A stretch of 64,000 nt of DNA from Actinoplanes sp. N902-109 (GTDB lineage: Bacteria; Actinomycetota; Actinomycetes; Mycobacteriales; Micromonosporaceae). Position numbers and translations under genes: made by a program. Position 1 is the first letter of the stretch. Each line of letters opens with the position of its first letter. Below are positions 15,960 through 23,932 of this stretch, piece by piece. A model generated the notes under the pieces. It was not told the DNA's origin, ran no database searches, and saw nothing but the letters and a program-made list of their open reading frames with translations. The stretch is from assembly GCF_000389965.1 (NCBI RefSeq), contig NC_021191.1, positions 7,255,501-7,319,500 of the forward strand, written 5' to 3'.

Positions 15960-16515
15960 CAAACGCGAGCCAGAAGCCGAGAGCCGCAATGCGCGAGCCG
16001 GGAGACGCGGGCGCGAGACGCGAGACGCGGAGCACGAGACGCAGGACGCGAGGCGTGGAGACGCGGAACGCGAGCCGGAGAAACGCTGGGCACGAGGCGA
16101 AAGACAGGAAACGCGAGGCACAAGACGCGACACGCTGGGCGCGAGGCGGGAAACGTGGAACGCGGAACGCGAGCTGGGAGACGCGGGCACGAGCCCGAAG
16201 ACCCGAAGACGCGATGCGCGAGCTGGGAGACGCAGGCACGAGCCGGGAGACGCGAGACGCGGAGCACGAGACGCAGGACGCGAGGCGTGGAAACGCGGAA
16301 CGCGAGCCGGAGAAACGCTGGGCACGAAACGCGGAAGCCAGGCACAAGGCGGAAAACGCGAACGCGAGGCAAGAACGCAGAGCACCAGGCGAAAGACAGG
16401 AAACGCGAGGCACAAGACGCGACACGCAGGACGCGAGGCGGAGGACGGGAACGCAAGGCACGAGACGGGAACGCAGGAAACGCGGAACGCGACACACGAG
16501 ACGCGAGATGGAAGA
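15960..16515. repeat. Degenerate GAGACGCG/GGAACGCGAG minisatellite; no gene in 15801-16690
   Basis: The plus strand is purine-rich and built from short units such as GAGACGCG, GGAACGCGAG and GGCACGAG. Larger blocks are duplicated: about 77 bp near 16018 recurs near 16248, and about 39 bp near 16098 recurs near 16389. Open frames through it encode only low-complexity peptides. The section 15801-15959 holds no recognisable feature. Confidence 0.88.
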
Positions 16516-16608
16516 CACGAGGCCCACCCCTACGGCCCCGATGCGCGAAGCGCGAGCCCCCCACCCACCGCAACCGCCCCACCCACCGCACCACTACAGC
16601 GCGGGGCG

Positions 16609-16629
16609 TCCGGGGGCTCGGCCCCCGGA
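16609..16629. terminator. GC-rich hairpin beyond tRNA-Val
   Basis: TCCGGGGGC-TCG-GCCCCCGGA, a perfect 9-bp stem with a 3-nt loop and no T run. It may be the second of two transcription stops after the tRNA. Confidence 0.5.
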
Positions 16630-16644
16630 GCAGACATGACGAGG

Positions 16645-16678
16645 CCCCCAGGTCCGCGCTTCTCAGCGGACATGGGGG
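16645..16678 (-). terminator. Hairpin just downstream of tRNA-Val
   Basis: Reading the minus strand, CCCCCA and GTCCGC pair with GCGGAC and TGGGGG around one mismatch and a short loop. It starts about a dozen bases after the tRNA 3' end. There is no long T run, common for actinobacterial terminators. Confidence 0.6.
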
Positions 16679-16690
16679 ACCAGGGACTCG

Positions 16691-16762
16691 TGGGCGATAC
16701 TGGGATCGAACCAGTGACCTCTCCGGTGTGAACGGAGCGCTCTCCCGCTGAGCTAATCGCCC
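16691..16762 (-). tRNA. tRNA-Val (anticodon CAC)
   Basis: The complement folds as a complete cloverleaf. The acceptor stem GGGCGAT pairs with ATCGCCC, the D arm contains GCTCAGCGGGAGAGC, the anticodon stem CTCCG/CGGAG encloses TTCACAC, and the T arm contains GGTTCGATCC. Discriminator A; CCA is not encoded. The anticodon CAC reads GUG, a heavily used valine codon in this DNA. There is no integrase or direct repeat of its 3' end nearby, so no sign of use as an attachment site. Confidence 0.96.
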
Positions 16763-16775
16763 TCAACGCAGTGGA

Positions 16776-16781
16776 ACTGTA
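16776..16781 (-). promoter_or_regulatory. Candidate -10 box for tRNA-Val
   Basis: TACAGT on the minus strand, 13 nt before the tRNA 5' end. The -35 is not clear. Confidence 0.4.
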
Positions 16782-16821
16782 CCGGATGGCGCCGCCACTG
16801 CGCGAACCAGGGGTCGGCGCG

Positions 16822-17214
16822 TCAGGTGCCGGTGAGGAAGTTGCCGATCAGGACGGCCAGGTCGATGCCGAGGCTGAGTTTGACCGAGAGCCAGACCACC
16901 GCGCTGATGAAGATGAAGCCGGCCAGGCCGATGAGGGCGCGGACCGGCAGCGACTGTTCGAGCACCCAGTGGGTCCAGGCCTGGACGTGCCGGCGGGTGA
17001 AGTGCAGGAGGCGTTTCGCCCAGTCGAACTCGACGGCCCAGATGGCCAGGCCGACGATCACGATGGCCCAGCCGGGGCCGGGGAACGGGATGAGCACGAT
17101 GCCGGTCGCCACCACGAGGGTGCCGAGGATGCCGATGCCGATCTTGAGGGCCAGGCGGCCGGTGCGGTTGGCCCGGACCCGGTCAAGGAGGTCGGAATGG
17201 GGCATCTCGCTCAC
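16822..17214 (-). CDS. TIGR02611-type membrane protein with PGPGW motif
   Basis: A 130-residue integral membrane protein. Two hydrophobic segments surround the PGPGW motif (FPGPGWAIVIVGLAIWAVEFDWA, about residues 44-66), and a third span lies near the C terminus. This family is widespread in actinobacteria and of unknown function. It is a single-gene unit between the tRNA and the SsgA-like gene. Confidence 0.85.
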   Translation of the reverse strand: MSEMPHSDLLDRVRANRTGRLALKIGIGILGTLVVATGIVLIPFPGPGWAIVIVGLAIWAVEFDWAKRLLHFTRRHVQAWTHWVLEQSLPVRALIGLAGFIFISAVVWLSVKLSLGIDLAVLIGNFLTGT

Positions 17215-17469
17215 TTTCCCGGCGCGGATCTCGGGTTCGCGCTCATTTCATCCCCCAGTGTTCCTCGCCCCCGTCACTACCCGGGAGGAATGGACGTTAC
17301 CGGAGTGAGTCAACTGCTGGACCACCCGACGCCGGGCGGAACCGAGTACTTGGGCAGAACAGGACAAGATACCGTTTAACGGCTCGTTCGGTGAGCTTAT
17401 CGGAACCGTCTTCCCACTACTGGGTGAGATCAGCGTATGGCGGAGCGTAATGACAAGGATCACCTGAGT

Positions 17470-17526
17470 ATGGGAAACGCGGGGTTCACCAGCCTCGCAG
17501 CGGTGCCGGGGGGAGTTCGTCCATGA
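17470..17526 (+). CDS. Leader ORF (18 codons) coupled to the SsgA-like gene
   Basis: It encodes MGNAGFTSLAAVPGGVRP and ends in a TGA that overlaps the next ATG as ATGA. AAGGA lies about 11 nt before its ATG. The rest of the 17215-17469 stretch presumably holds the promoter, but no box stands out. Translation of this ORF would deliver ribosomes to the SsgA-like start, or could attenuate it. Confidence 0.4.
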   Translation: MGNAGFTSLAAVPGGVRP

Positions 17527-17954
17527 GTACCATTCGTCCAACGACCGTCGAGGTCGAAACATCGCTGCGGCTCGTAGCGCCTGACGCCACGGCTCTGCCC
17601 GTGCGCGCCAGTCTCCGTTACGACCCAGCCGACCCGTATGCGGTGCACGTGTTGTTCCACGCAGAATCAGCCGGTGGGGAAGCCGTGAGCTGGTCCTTTG
17701 CGCGCGAACTGCTTGTGACCGGGCTCGATGAGCCGGCGGGCATCGGGGACGTCCGGGTGTGGCCGTGGGCCACGCCGCGGGGCGACTTCGTTGCCCTGGC
17801 GCTGTCGTCACCCGACGGCAATGCCCTGTTCGAAGTACCACGCAGCGTTCTTGTCCGGTTCCTCCGGCGCACCTATGTGGTGGTGCCGCGGGGCCGGGAG
17901 TCCGAACACTTGGACGTGGACGCGGCCGTCAACCGACTGCTGGCCGGTCGATAG
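17523..17954 (+). CDS. SsgA-like sporulation/cell-division regulator
   Basis: A 143-residue SsgA-like protein. Family hallmarks include VRASLRYDPADPYAVHVLFH, WSFARELLVTGL, GDVRVWPW, and VPRSVLVRFLRRTYVVVPRGRE near the C terminus. SsgA-like proteins are confined to morphologically complex actinomycetes; SsgB recruits FtsZ to sporulation septa. The spacing and sequence resemble SsgB more than the longer paralogues, but I do not assign the symbol. GGGGGAG precedes the ATG, and an 18-codon leader ORF overlaps the start. A strong terminator follows. Confidence 0.93.
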   Translation: MSTIRPTTVEVETSLRLVAPDATALPVRASLRYDPADPYAVHVLFHAESAGGEAVSWSFARELLVTGLDEPAGIGDVRVWPWATPRGDFVALALSSPDGNALFEVPRSVLVRFLRRTYVVVPRGRESEHLDVDAAVNRLLAGR

Positions 17955-17972
17955 CGAAAAAGGGATTTACCG

Positions 17973-18016
17973 GGCGACCCGTGTGGATACTGCCGGTCCA
18001 CGCGGGTCGCCTTTTT
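17973..18016 (+). terminator. Intrinsic terminator after the SsgA-like gene
   Basis: GGCGACCCG and GTGGA pair with TCCAC and CGGGTCGCC (one T-G wobble), followed by TTTTT at 18012-18016. Confidence 0.9.
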
Positions 18017-18140
18017 GCGTACGAAAGAGAAGTCGTTTTTGTCCGTTTGAAAGCTCGATTTCGGGTTCGTTCTCGAGATATCCGCTGACCTCGGACCTCG
18101 CGCGTGCATCCCAGGTCACGGCCCGATACGGTCGGCCTCG

Positions 18141-19073
18141 ATGGTGACCTCCGTTCAGCGCTCCGTACGCCCGGCGCCCGCCCCCCGATGGGCCGGCGTG
18201 GGCACCTGCACGCTGTCCGAAACCGACCTCGCTGCCGCGCACCCGCCGCCGCGCCGGCTGCCCTACCACCTGCTCGCGCTGACCACCGCCGGGCACGGCA
18301 CGATCGAGATCGACTTCGAGCGGCACCTGTGCCGGCCGGGCACCCTGGTCTGGGTCCGCCCGGGTCAGGTGCTCCGCTTCGGGGCCGAGCCGGGGCTGGA
18401 CGCCACGCTCGTCACCTGGGAGCGCACCCTGCTGTCGGCGGCCGAGGTGACCGGCGTACCGGTGGACGACCTTCCGGGGCCGACCCGCTGGCAGCTCGCC
18501 GGCGAGGACGAGGACGCCGTGATCACCGAGGTGGCGCAGCTCGGCGTCGATTGTGTACGGCATCCGGCGCCGGCCGGGGACGTGGTCGCCGGTCTGCTGC
18601 GGCACCAGCTCGCGGTGCTGCTGCTGCGGGTCGCCCTGCTCGGCGGTGGCGACCACCGGATGACGTCCAGCTCCGAGACCCGTACGTTCGCCCGGTTCCG
18701 CCGGGATCTCGAGGACGGGCACGGGGAGAGCCGCCGGGTGGAGGACTACGCGGCGCGCATCGGCTGCTCGGTGCGCACACTCACCCGGGCGAGCCTCGCG
18801 CTGACCGGTCGTACGGCCAAACAGGTGGTCGACGATCGGGTGGCCCTGGAGGCCAGACGGCTGCTGGCGTGCACGGACCTGTCGGTGGCCGAGATCGGCC
18901 GGCAGCTGGGCTTCGGCGAGCCGACCAACTTCGGCCGCTTCTTCCACCGGGAGGTCGGGATGAGCCCCGGCGCGTTCCGGGTGGCGGCCGGTTCGGACGC
19001 GACGGCGGCCGGCCAGGCTACCGGTCCGCTGATCCCCGCACAGCGACTGTCGCCGCCGCATCACTCTGGGTAA
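18141..19073 (+). CDS. AraC-family transcriptional regulator with cupin-like sensor domain
   Basis: A 310-residue regulator. The N-terminal half (about residues 30-170) has the features of an AraC ligand/cupin domain (YHLLALTTAGHGTIEIDF, GTLVWVRPGQVLRFG). The C-terminal half carries two helix-turn-helix motifs: VEDYAARIGCSVRTLTRASL and LSVAEIGRQLGFGEPTNFGRFF. A TACGGT box lies 8 nt before the ATG. The target is unknown; it stands alone between a terminator and an Rrf2-type gene. Confidence 0.92.
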   Translation: MVTSVQRSVRPAPAPRWAGVGTCTLSETDLAAAHPPPRRLPYHLLALTTAGHGTIEIDFERHLCRPGTLVWVRPGQVLRFGAEPGLDATLVTWERTLLSAAEVTGVPVDDLPGPTRWQLAGEDEDAVITEVAQLGVDCVRHPAPAGDVVAGLLRHQLAVLLLRVALLGGGDHRMTSSSETRTFARFRRDLEDGHGESRRVEDYAARIGCSVRTLTRASLALTGRTAKQVVDDRVALEARRLLACTDLSVAEIGRQLGFGEPTNFGRFFHREVGMSPGAFRVAAGSDATAAGQATGPLIPAQRLSPPHHSG

Positions 19074-19139
19074 TGCCCGAATTCCCATAAATCCCGGGGC
19101 GGGCGAGGCCCGGGCACACCGGCGGGGCAGAATGGTCAC

Positions 19140-19595
19140 GTGCAGATCTCCGCGCGGGGCGACTATGCGGTACGGGCGGCGCTGAGCTTGGCGAACGCCT
19201 ACCCGGCCCTGATGTCAGCCCAGGCCATCGCCCAGGACCAGAACATGCCGCGCAAGTTCCTCGAGGCGGTGCTGGCTGATCTGCGCCGGGCCGGCGTCGT
19301 GCGGGCCCAGCGTGGCGCCGAAGGCGGCTACACGCTGTCACAGCCACCCCGCGACATAACCATCGGGCAGATCCTGCGGGCGGTCGACGGCCCGCTGGCC
19401 GGGGTGCGTGGCCTGCGCCCGGAGGAGACGCAGTACACCGGCGCCGCGGAAAACCTGCCCAACCTCTGGGTGGCGGTACGCTCGGCCGTGCGCGAGGTCG
19501 TCGACGAGGTCAACCTCGCCGAGCTGATCAGCGGCCGGATGCCCGCCCACGTCCGCAAGCTCACCACCCGCCCGGACGCCTGGCAGCCGCGCTGA
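19140..19595 (+). CDS. Rrf2-family regulator without Fe-S cysteines
   Basis: A 151-residue Rrf2 winged-helix protein: MQISARGDYAVRAAL, IAQDQNMPRKFLEAVLADLRRAGVV and RGAEGGYTLSQPP are the family signature. The three cysteines that bind an Fe-S cluster in IscR or NsrR are absent; there is no cysteine in the protein at all. The sensing mechanism must therefore differ. GTG start at 19140. No partner gene is adjacent. Confidence 0.92.
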   Translation: MQISARGDYAVRAALSLANAYPALMSAQAIAQDQNMPRKFLEAVLADLRRAGVVRAQRGAEGGYTLSQPPRDITIGQILRAVDGPLAGVRGLRPEETQYTGAAENLPNLWVAVRSAVREVVDEVNLAELISGRMPAHVRKLTTRPDAWQPR

Positions 19596-19688
19596 CCGCC
19601 ACCGACGCCGCGCTGACACCGCGCCGGCCCGCATGCCGGGCAGCCGGCCGACGTTTCGGGAAATCGGCGATCGGGAATTCGTGCGGCC

Positions 19689-19874
19689 ATGGGCATCCAA
19701 TACCGTAGCCGGAAGAAGTTCGGTCCGCTGATCTTGAACTTCACGCAGCATGGCTTCTCCTCCTGGACCTTCAAGATCGGCCGCTGGTCCTGGAACTCCA
19801 ACACCCGCGCACACCGTGTCGACCTGCCGGGCCCGCTGTCCTGGAAGCAGGACAAGTCCAGCAGCCGCTCCTGA
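19689..19874 (+). CDS. Small DUF4236-like protein
   Basis: A 61-residue basic, aromatic-rich protein (MGIQYRSRKKFGPLILNF at the N terminus; WSWNSNTRAHRVDLPGPLSW later). The pattern of short strands ending in NSxxxxxRVxLPG resembles the DUF4236 family of small actinobacterial proteins. The function is unknown. The ribosome site is weak, so the start and the call are moderate in confidence. Confidence 0.6.
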   Translation: MGIQYRSRKKFGPLILNFTQHGFSSWTFKIGRWSWNSNTRAHRVDLPGPLSWKQDKSSSRS

Positions 19875-19922
19875 GCACACCCCGCACCGGCAGAACGTCG
19901 AGCGCCTGGCGAACCGAGAGCG

Positions 19923-20783
19923 TCAGGCGCCGGGCGAGATCACCACGTCTCCGCCGAGACGGCCGTCTGCTGGACGCCGGGTCACCGCCCCGGCGTCCAG
20001 CAGCGCGTGCAGCACCCGCGTCGCGTCGGACGCCCGGTAGACCGTGTCGGTCAGCGCGTACGTCCGCAGCTCGGTCACCGTCGCGGAACCCACCTCGACC
20101 AGGCGTGCGAGCAGCTCCCGGCGCAGCGGACCCGGGTGCGGGCTGAGCGAGATGTCGATCAGGTGCCGCTCCGGATCGCCCGGGTCGCGGTACCGGACCC
20201 CGGCGTACTCGTCCACCGCCCACAGCAGATCCTTGAACGCCTCCAGGTGCTTGCCGAGCGTGGTGCCGTACACCAGGATCTCGCCGGGCTCGTCCGAAAC
20301 GGCCAGCTCCACCTCCGCTACCAGCGGAAACCCCGCCTCGTGCAGGGTCGCGCGCAGCTCCGGCGCGGCCGTCCCGGCGGGCAGCACCGCCACGATCTCC
20401 GCCGGCTTCCCGGTGGCCAGGGCCGCCAGCGCGCCCGGCCCGGGTGCCGCGTTCCACACCCCGAGCAACGGTACGCGGGAAGCGCCGGCCGCCTTCAGCG
20501 CGACACCCGCCGTCGCCTCCGGATCACCGGCGACCGTGAGCACGCTCAGCCCCTTGACCTCCGGCGGCTCCCCCAGCGCGATGACGGTGAGCTCCCGCCC
20601 GCGGGCCAGATAGGACTCGTCGGCGAACACTTCGAGAGCGGCAGTGGTGAGCGTGGGGTCAGCATCGGCGTACCCGTGCACATAGGTCGCCCGACGCCCC
20701 CGGCGCAGCGCCCCCGGTGCCCAAGTTTCCAGATGGCGCACAAGAATTTCACGTTTGACGGCCGCAACGCTGTCAGCACTCAT
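19923..20783 (-). CDS. TcmP-like (three-Cys-motif partner) protein, degenerate
   Basis: A 286-residue protein. The N terminus (AVKREILVRHLETWAPGAL, then RATYVHGYADADP) resembles the start of TcmP proteins, where the equivalent reads YIDGFAG. The C-terminal ~70 residues look like the winged-helix end of that family (LLARLVEVGSATVTELRTY, ATRVLHALLDAGAVTRR). TcmP proteins are usually encoded next to a three-Cys-motif phage/defence protein; none is present here, and the glycine-rich motif is altered. The assignment rests on pattern memory only. It is divergent from the TPR/FN3 gene. Confidence 0.5.
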   Translation of the reverse strand: MSADSVAAVKREILVRHLETWAPGALRRGRRATYVHGYADADPTLTTAALEVFADESYLARGRELTVIALGEPPEVKGLSVLTVAGDPEATAGVALKAAGASRVPLLGVWNAAPGPGALAALATGKPAEIVAVLPAGTAAPELRATLHEAGFPLVAEVELAVSDEPGEILVYGTTLGKHLEAFKDLLWAVDEYAGVRYRDPGDPERHLIDISLSPHPGPLRRELLARLVEVGSATVTELRTYALTDTVYRASDATRVLHALLDAGAVTRRPADGRLGGDVVISPGA

Positions 20784-20842
20784 AAACGAGTTCTACAGTG
20801 TGCCGGGCGAAGAAGGTACGCGGCCCAGGACTTGTACCGAGG

Positions 20843-20858
20843 GTGTCTGAGCAGACAC
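20843..20858. promoter_or_regulatory. Perfect inverted repeat abutting a start codon
   Basis: GTGTCTG-AG-CAGACAC, 7-bp arms with a 2-bp centre, ends one base before the ATG at 20860. It could be an operator over the transcription start or, in the mRNA, a small hairpin at the start codon. Confidence 0.6.
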
Positions 20859-20859
20859 T

Positions 20860-23493
20860 ATGAGGCACGTGCCACCTGTGCTTGCCCACCTGACCGCCCA
20901 GGCCCAGTCGCTGACCGCCGAGGGAGACCTGACCGCCGCCCGCGACGTGCTGGCCCCCGCCCTCGACCCGGCGGCCACCGCGGACCCCCATCAGGCATCC
21001 CCCGACCTGGCCCTGGCCGCGGCGTTGCAAGCCAAGATCCTGATCGCCCTGGGTGACCCGTACGCGGCCCGCCGCTGGGCCGGTTTCGCCCACGCCGCCG
21101 AGGAACGCCTGCACGGCCCCACCGACGAGCGCACCATCGCCGCGGCCGCCACCCACGCCGCCGTGCTGCACCGGGTCGGCAACCACGGCCGGGCAGCGCA
21201 GCTCTACCACGACCTGGTGGCGCACCTGACCAGCGTGGACGGTCCACTGTCCCCGCGCGTCCTGGCCGCCGAGGCCGACCTGGCCACCGCCGAGCACGCC
21301 ACCGGCCACTGCACCGCGGCCCGGACCCGCCTCGAGGACGCCTGGACCCGCCACCGCGAGGTCTACGGCGACGCCTCGGCCGCAGGCATCAAGATGCTCG
21401 CCCGCCTGGGCGCCATGGAACGAGAATGCCACCGCGACGCCCAAGCCAGCGTCCACCTGGCCCTGGCCCAGGAACTCAGCGCCCGCTACCTCCCCGCCGA
21501 CCACTCCCTGGCCCGCCAGATCGCCCGCCTCGCCGCCACCCCCGCCTCCGGCCGCCACACCTGCGGCCGCGTCCAACGCTCCACCGGCCCCGCCAGTCCC
21601 GGCCCGGCCAGCTCGCCACCTTCCGCACCAGCGGCTGCCTCCGGTCCGCCACAACCGGCCGACTTCCCCGGCCCAGCCACCCTCTTCCGCCCGGCCACCC
21701 CACCCAGCCCCGCCACTCCCGGCCCGGCCGCCTCACCCACTGACCTCAATGCCGTGCCATCCGATGCCGCTGCCGCATCGAGCGAGCCGGATGCATCAGG
21801 CGGCTTCTCCTGGCTGTCCGAGCCGACCGCAAGCGCAGCCACCGACCCGCAACAGCCGCCCACCCACCAGCCGGCGCCGGCTCCGCAGATCCCGGAGGTG
21901 CCGCCGACCAGCTCGCTGCAGCCGCCCACCCACGAGTCCAGCCCGGCACCGTACGGGCAAAGGGTGCCGCGGCCGGAGGATCTGATCCCGAACCAGCCGC
22001 ACTACGAGCCAACCCCGGGCAACCCGCTGCAAGGCGGCCCCCTCTACGCGCCGGACCCGCAGCAACCGGGCCTGTTCCACGCCAACCGCGACACCGGCCC
22101 GGACCCGCAGCAGCCCGGCCCGGTCAGCCCCGGCCACGAGACCGGCCCCACCCGCAGCCCGATCCCGCACCAGGCCGGCCCGGCACCCGCCGAACAAGCC
22201 GGTCCCGCGCCCACCGAACACACCGGACCCGCAGCCGCCGAGCAGGCCGTACCGCACTGGACCGAAGCGAGCCCGGCCGTTGAGCCGCCCACGGACGCGG
22301 CGCCGGACTGGGCCGTACCGGATCCGGGGCGGACGGACTCCACGCGCTGGCCGGGCAGCTTGACCGGCGGGATCACCCGGATGCCCGCCACGCTGCCCGG
22401 GGTGCATCCGGTGCGGCCCGAGCCCGAGCCGCCGGCCCGGGACGACCGGCCCACCGACGAGCGCACCGATCAGGGTGGACCCGGCACCGCCGAGCCTGCT
22501 CCGCCGCGCCGGCACGAGAGCGAGGCCCGGCCCGAGGAGCAGCCCGAATGGCCCGAGGAGCCGGAATGGCCCGGGGACCTAGACGCGCGTGGCGGGCTGA
22601 TCTGGGAGGCTCCGCCGGTCGCGAACGGTACGCCGGTGGAGCAGGACGCCACGCTGCGTGATGCGCTGGAGCCCGGTGCTCAGGTCGGGCGGCATGCCCG
22701 TACGGAAGACCCGGTCGTCATGCCGTTGATGTCGCCCGCGCCGGCGGTTCCCGATCCGGGGGTGCCGATGCCGCCGAGCGAGCCGGTGACGTTCGAGCGC
22801 CCACCCGCCGAGCCCACGCGCGACGATGCGAGCCGGGTCGCCGCCGTACCGGCCGAGGACTGGCAGCACCAGCAGTGGCCGGAGCCGCAGCAACCGCCGG
22901 GTCCGTACCCGCCCGACTCGGTTGCTCCCCCGCCGTACCCGGAGGACGGTTATCCCCCGGGCCCGCAGATGGCGCGGCAGCCGGCCAACCGGGCAAGTGC
23001 GCGCGTGCCCGACCGGATCGCGCCGGAACCGCAGGAACGCGGCCGGGGTCCGCGCGGCCCGTACGTGCTGGCCGCCGTGCTCGTCGCGGGCATCGCCACC
23101 GCCGCAGGCATCGTGGCGGTGACGCTGCCGCGCGGCGACGACGACGGTCAGCGGGCCGCGCAGCAGCCCTCCGCGGCGGCGACCACCGCGCCGCAGAGCA
23201 AGGCCCCGGCCGGCAACACACCCGGCGTGGTCGCGCCGGCCGGGGTGAAGCTGCAGGACAACCGGGACAGCGTGGCCCTGTCGTGGCGCTATCCGAAGGG
23301 CTCCGAGGGACCGGTGCTGATCTCGGGCGGGCGGTCCGGCCAGGAGCGCCGGGCCTTCCAGCAGCTGCCCGCGGGCACGACGGAGTACATCGTCTACGGG
23401 CTCAACGCCAAGGCCGACTACTGTTTCACGGTCGCCGTCATCTACACCGTCGACAAGGTCGCCGCATCCGAACCGGTGTGCACGAAGCGCTGA
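20860..23493 (+). CDS. Large membrane protein: TPR-like N terminus, Pro-rich linker, one TM, FN3-like C terminus
   Basis: An 877-residue protein of unknown function. Residues ~1-230 are Ala-rich helical repeats resembling TPRs (LTAQAQSLTAEGDLTAARDVL; HAAVLHRVGNHGRAAQLYHDLV). Residues ~235-730 are a long Pro/Ala/Glu-rich linker with degenerate repeats (DPQQPG, AEQAGPAP). A single membrane span lies at ~735-757 (YVLAAVLVAGIATAAGIVAV). The last ~100 residues look like a fibronectin-III-type domain (GVKLQDNRDSVALSWRYP; YIVYGLNAKADYCFTVAVIY). The TPR part should be cytoplasmic and the FN3 part outside. An inverted repeat overlaps the start. Confidence 0.85.
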   Translation: MRHVPPVLAHLTAQAQSLTAEGDLTAARDVLAPALDPAATADPHQASPDLALAAALQAKILIALGDPYAARRWAGFAHAAEERLHGPTDERTIAAAATHAAVLHRVGNHGRAAQLYHDLVAHLTSVDGPLSPRVLAAEADLATAEHATGHCTAARTRLEDAWTRHREVYGDASAAGIKMLARLGAMERECHRDAQASVHLALAQELSARYLPADHSLARQIARLAATPASGRHTCGRVQRSTGPASPGPASSPPSAPAAASGPPQPADFPGPATLFRPATPPSPATPGPAASPTDLNAVPSDAAAASSEPDASGGFSWLSEPTASAATDPQQPPTHQPAPAPQIPEVPPTSSLQPPTHESSPAPYGQRVPRPEDLIPNQPHYEPTPGNPLQGGPLYAPDPQQPGLFHANRDTGPDPQQPGPVSPGHETGPTRSPIPHQAGPAPAEQAGPAPTEHTGPAAAEQAVPHWTEASPAVEPPTDAAPDWAVPDPGRTDSTRWPGSLTGGITRMPATLPGVHPVRPEPEPPARDDRPTDERTDQGGPGTAEPAPPRRHESEARPEEQPEWPEEPEWPGDLDARGGLIWEAPPVANGTPVEQDATLRDALEPGAQVGRHARTEDPVVMPLMSPAPAVPDPGVPMPPSEPVTFERPPAEPTRDDASRVAAVPAEDWQHQQWPEPQQPPGPYPPDSVAPPPYPEDGYPPGPQMARQPANRASARVPDRIAPEPQERGRGPRGPYVLAAVLVAGIATAAGIVAVTLPRGDDDGQRAAQQPSAAATTAPQSKAPAGNTPGVVAPAGVKLQDNRDSVALSWRYPKGSEGPVLISGGRSGQERRAFQQLPAGTTEYIVYGLNAKADYCFTVAVIYTVDKVAASEPVCTKR

Positions 23494-23595
23494 GCATTTC
23501 GGATGATCCGGCAGGCCGGTCGCTTGTGGTAGAAAATCGGAACGAGGGCGACCAATGACCGCCCGCCCGGAGCCGACGACAAGGAAACCACAACC

Positions 23596-23931
23596 ATGCC
23601 CGAGGAAAACCTTCCCGCATCGGACACCATCGACGTCATCGTCACCGTGGACGACGAGGGCAGTTCGCGGCACGGGGAAAAGGCCATCTTCGGCTCCGGG
23701 GAGGCAACCCTGAAAACCGTACCGATCGAGACCCTGAAGACAAACATGAAAGTCGCCGTGGACGGCATCCGTGAAGTCTTCAGGGATGTGGTCGCGGAGG
23801 TCGGCGACCTTGGTCTGCAACAGATCCAGGTCGCGTTCGAGATCACTGCGACCGGCAAACTCGCGCTGGTCGGCAGCTCCCTGGAGGCCGGCGGCAAAGG
23901 CACGATCACCATGACGTTCACCAGGCGGTGA
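23596..23931 (+). CDS. CU044_2847/Trypco1-type small protein
   Basis: A 111-residue protein built of an N-terminal beta strand pair (TIDVIVTVDD), a central amphipathic helix (MKVAVDGIREVFRDVVAEVG) and C-terminal strands (QIQVAFEITATGKLALVG, GTITMTFTRR). This pattern matches the trypsin-co-occurring domain 1 (CU044_2847) family, which accompanies trypsin, caspase and NTPase effectors in predicted bacterial conflict systems. AAGGAAACC precedes the ATG. The downstream caspase/Hsp90 gene starts only 1 nt after its stop, so the two are surely co-expressed; it is probably the sensor or adaptor partner. Confidence 0.75.
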   Translation: MPEENLPASDTIDVIVTVDDEGSSRHGEKAIFGSGEATLKTVPIETLKTNMKVAVDGIREVFRDVVAEVGDLGLQQIQVAFEITATGKLALVGSSLEAGGKGTITMTFTRR

Positions 23932-23932
23932 C

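Noticed and set aside
15808..16594. Proteins in the GACGCG minisatellite
   Set aside because: Low-complexity Arg/Ser/Ala sequence in all frames; no start signal.
16691..16762. Integrated element at tRNA-Val
   Set aside because: No integrase, no duplicated tRNA 3' end, and ordinary genes on both sides.
20860..23493. TPR/FN3 gene as part of the caspase conflict system
   Set aside because: A 102-nt gap, different composition and no known pairing; kept separate.
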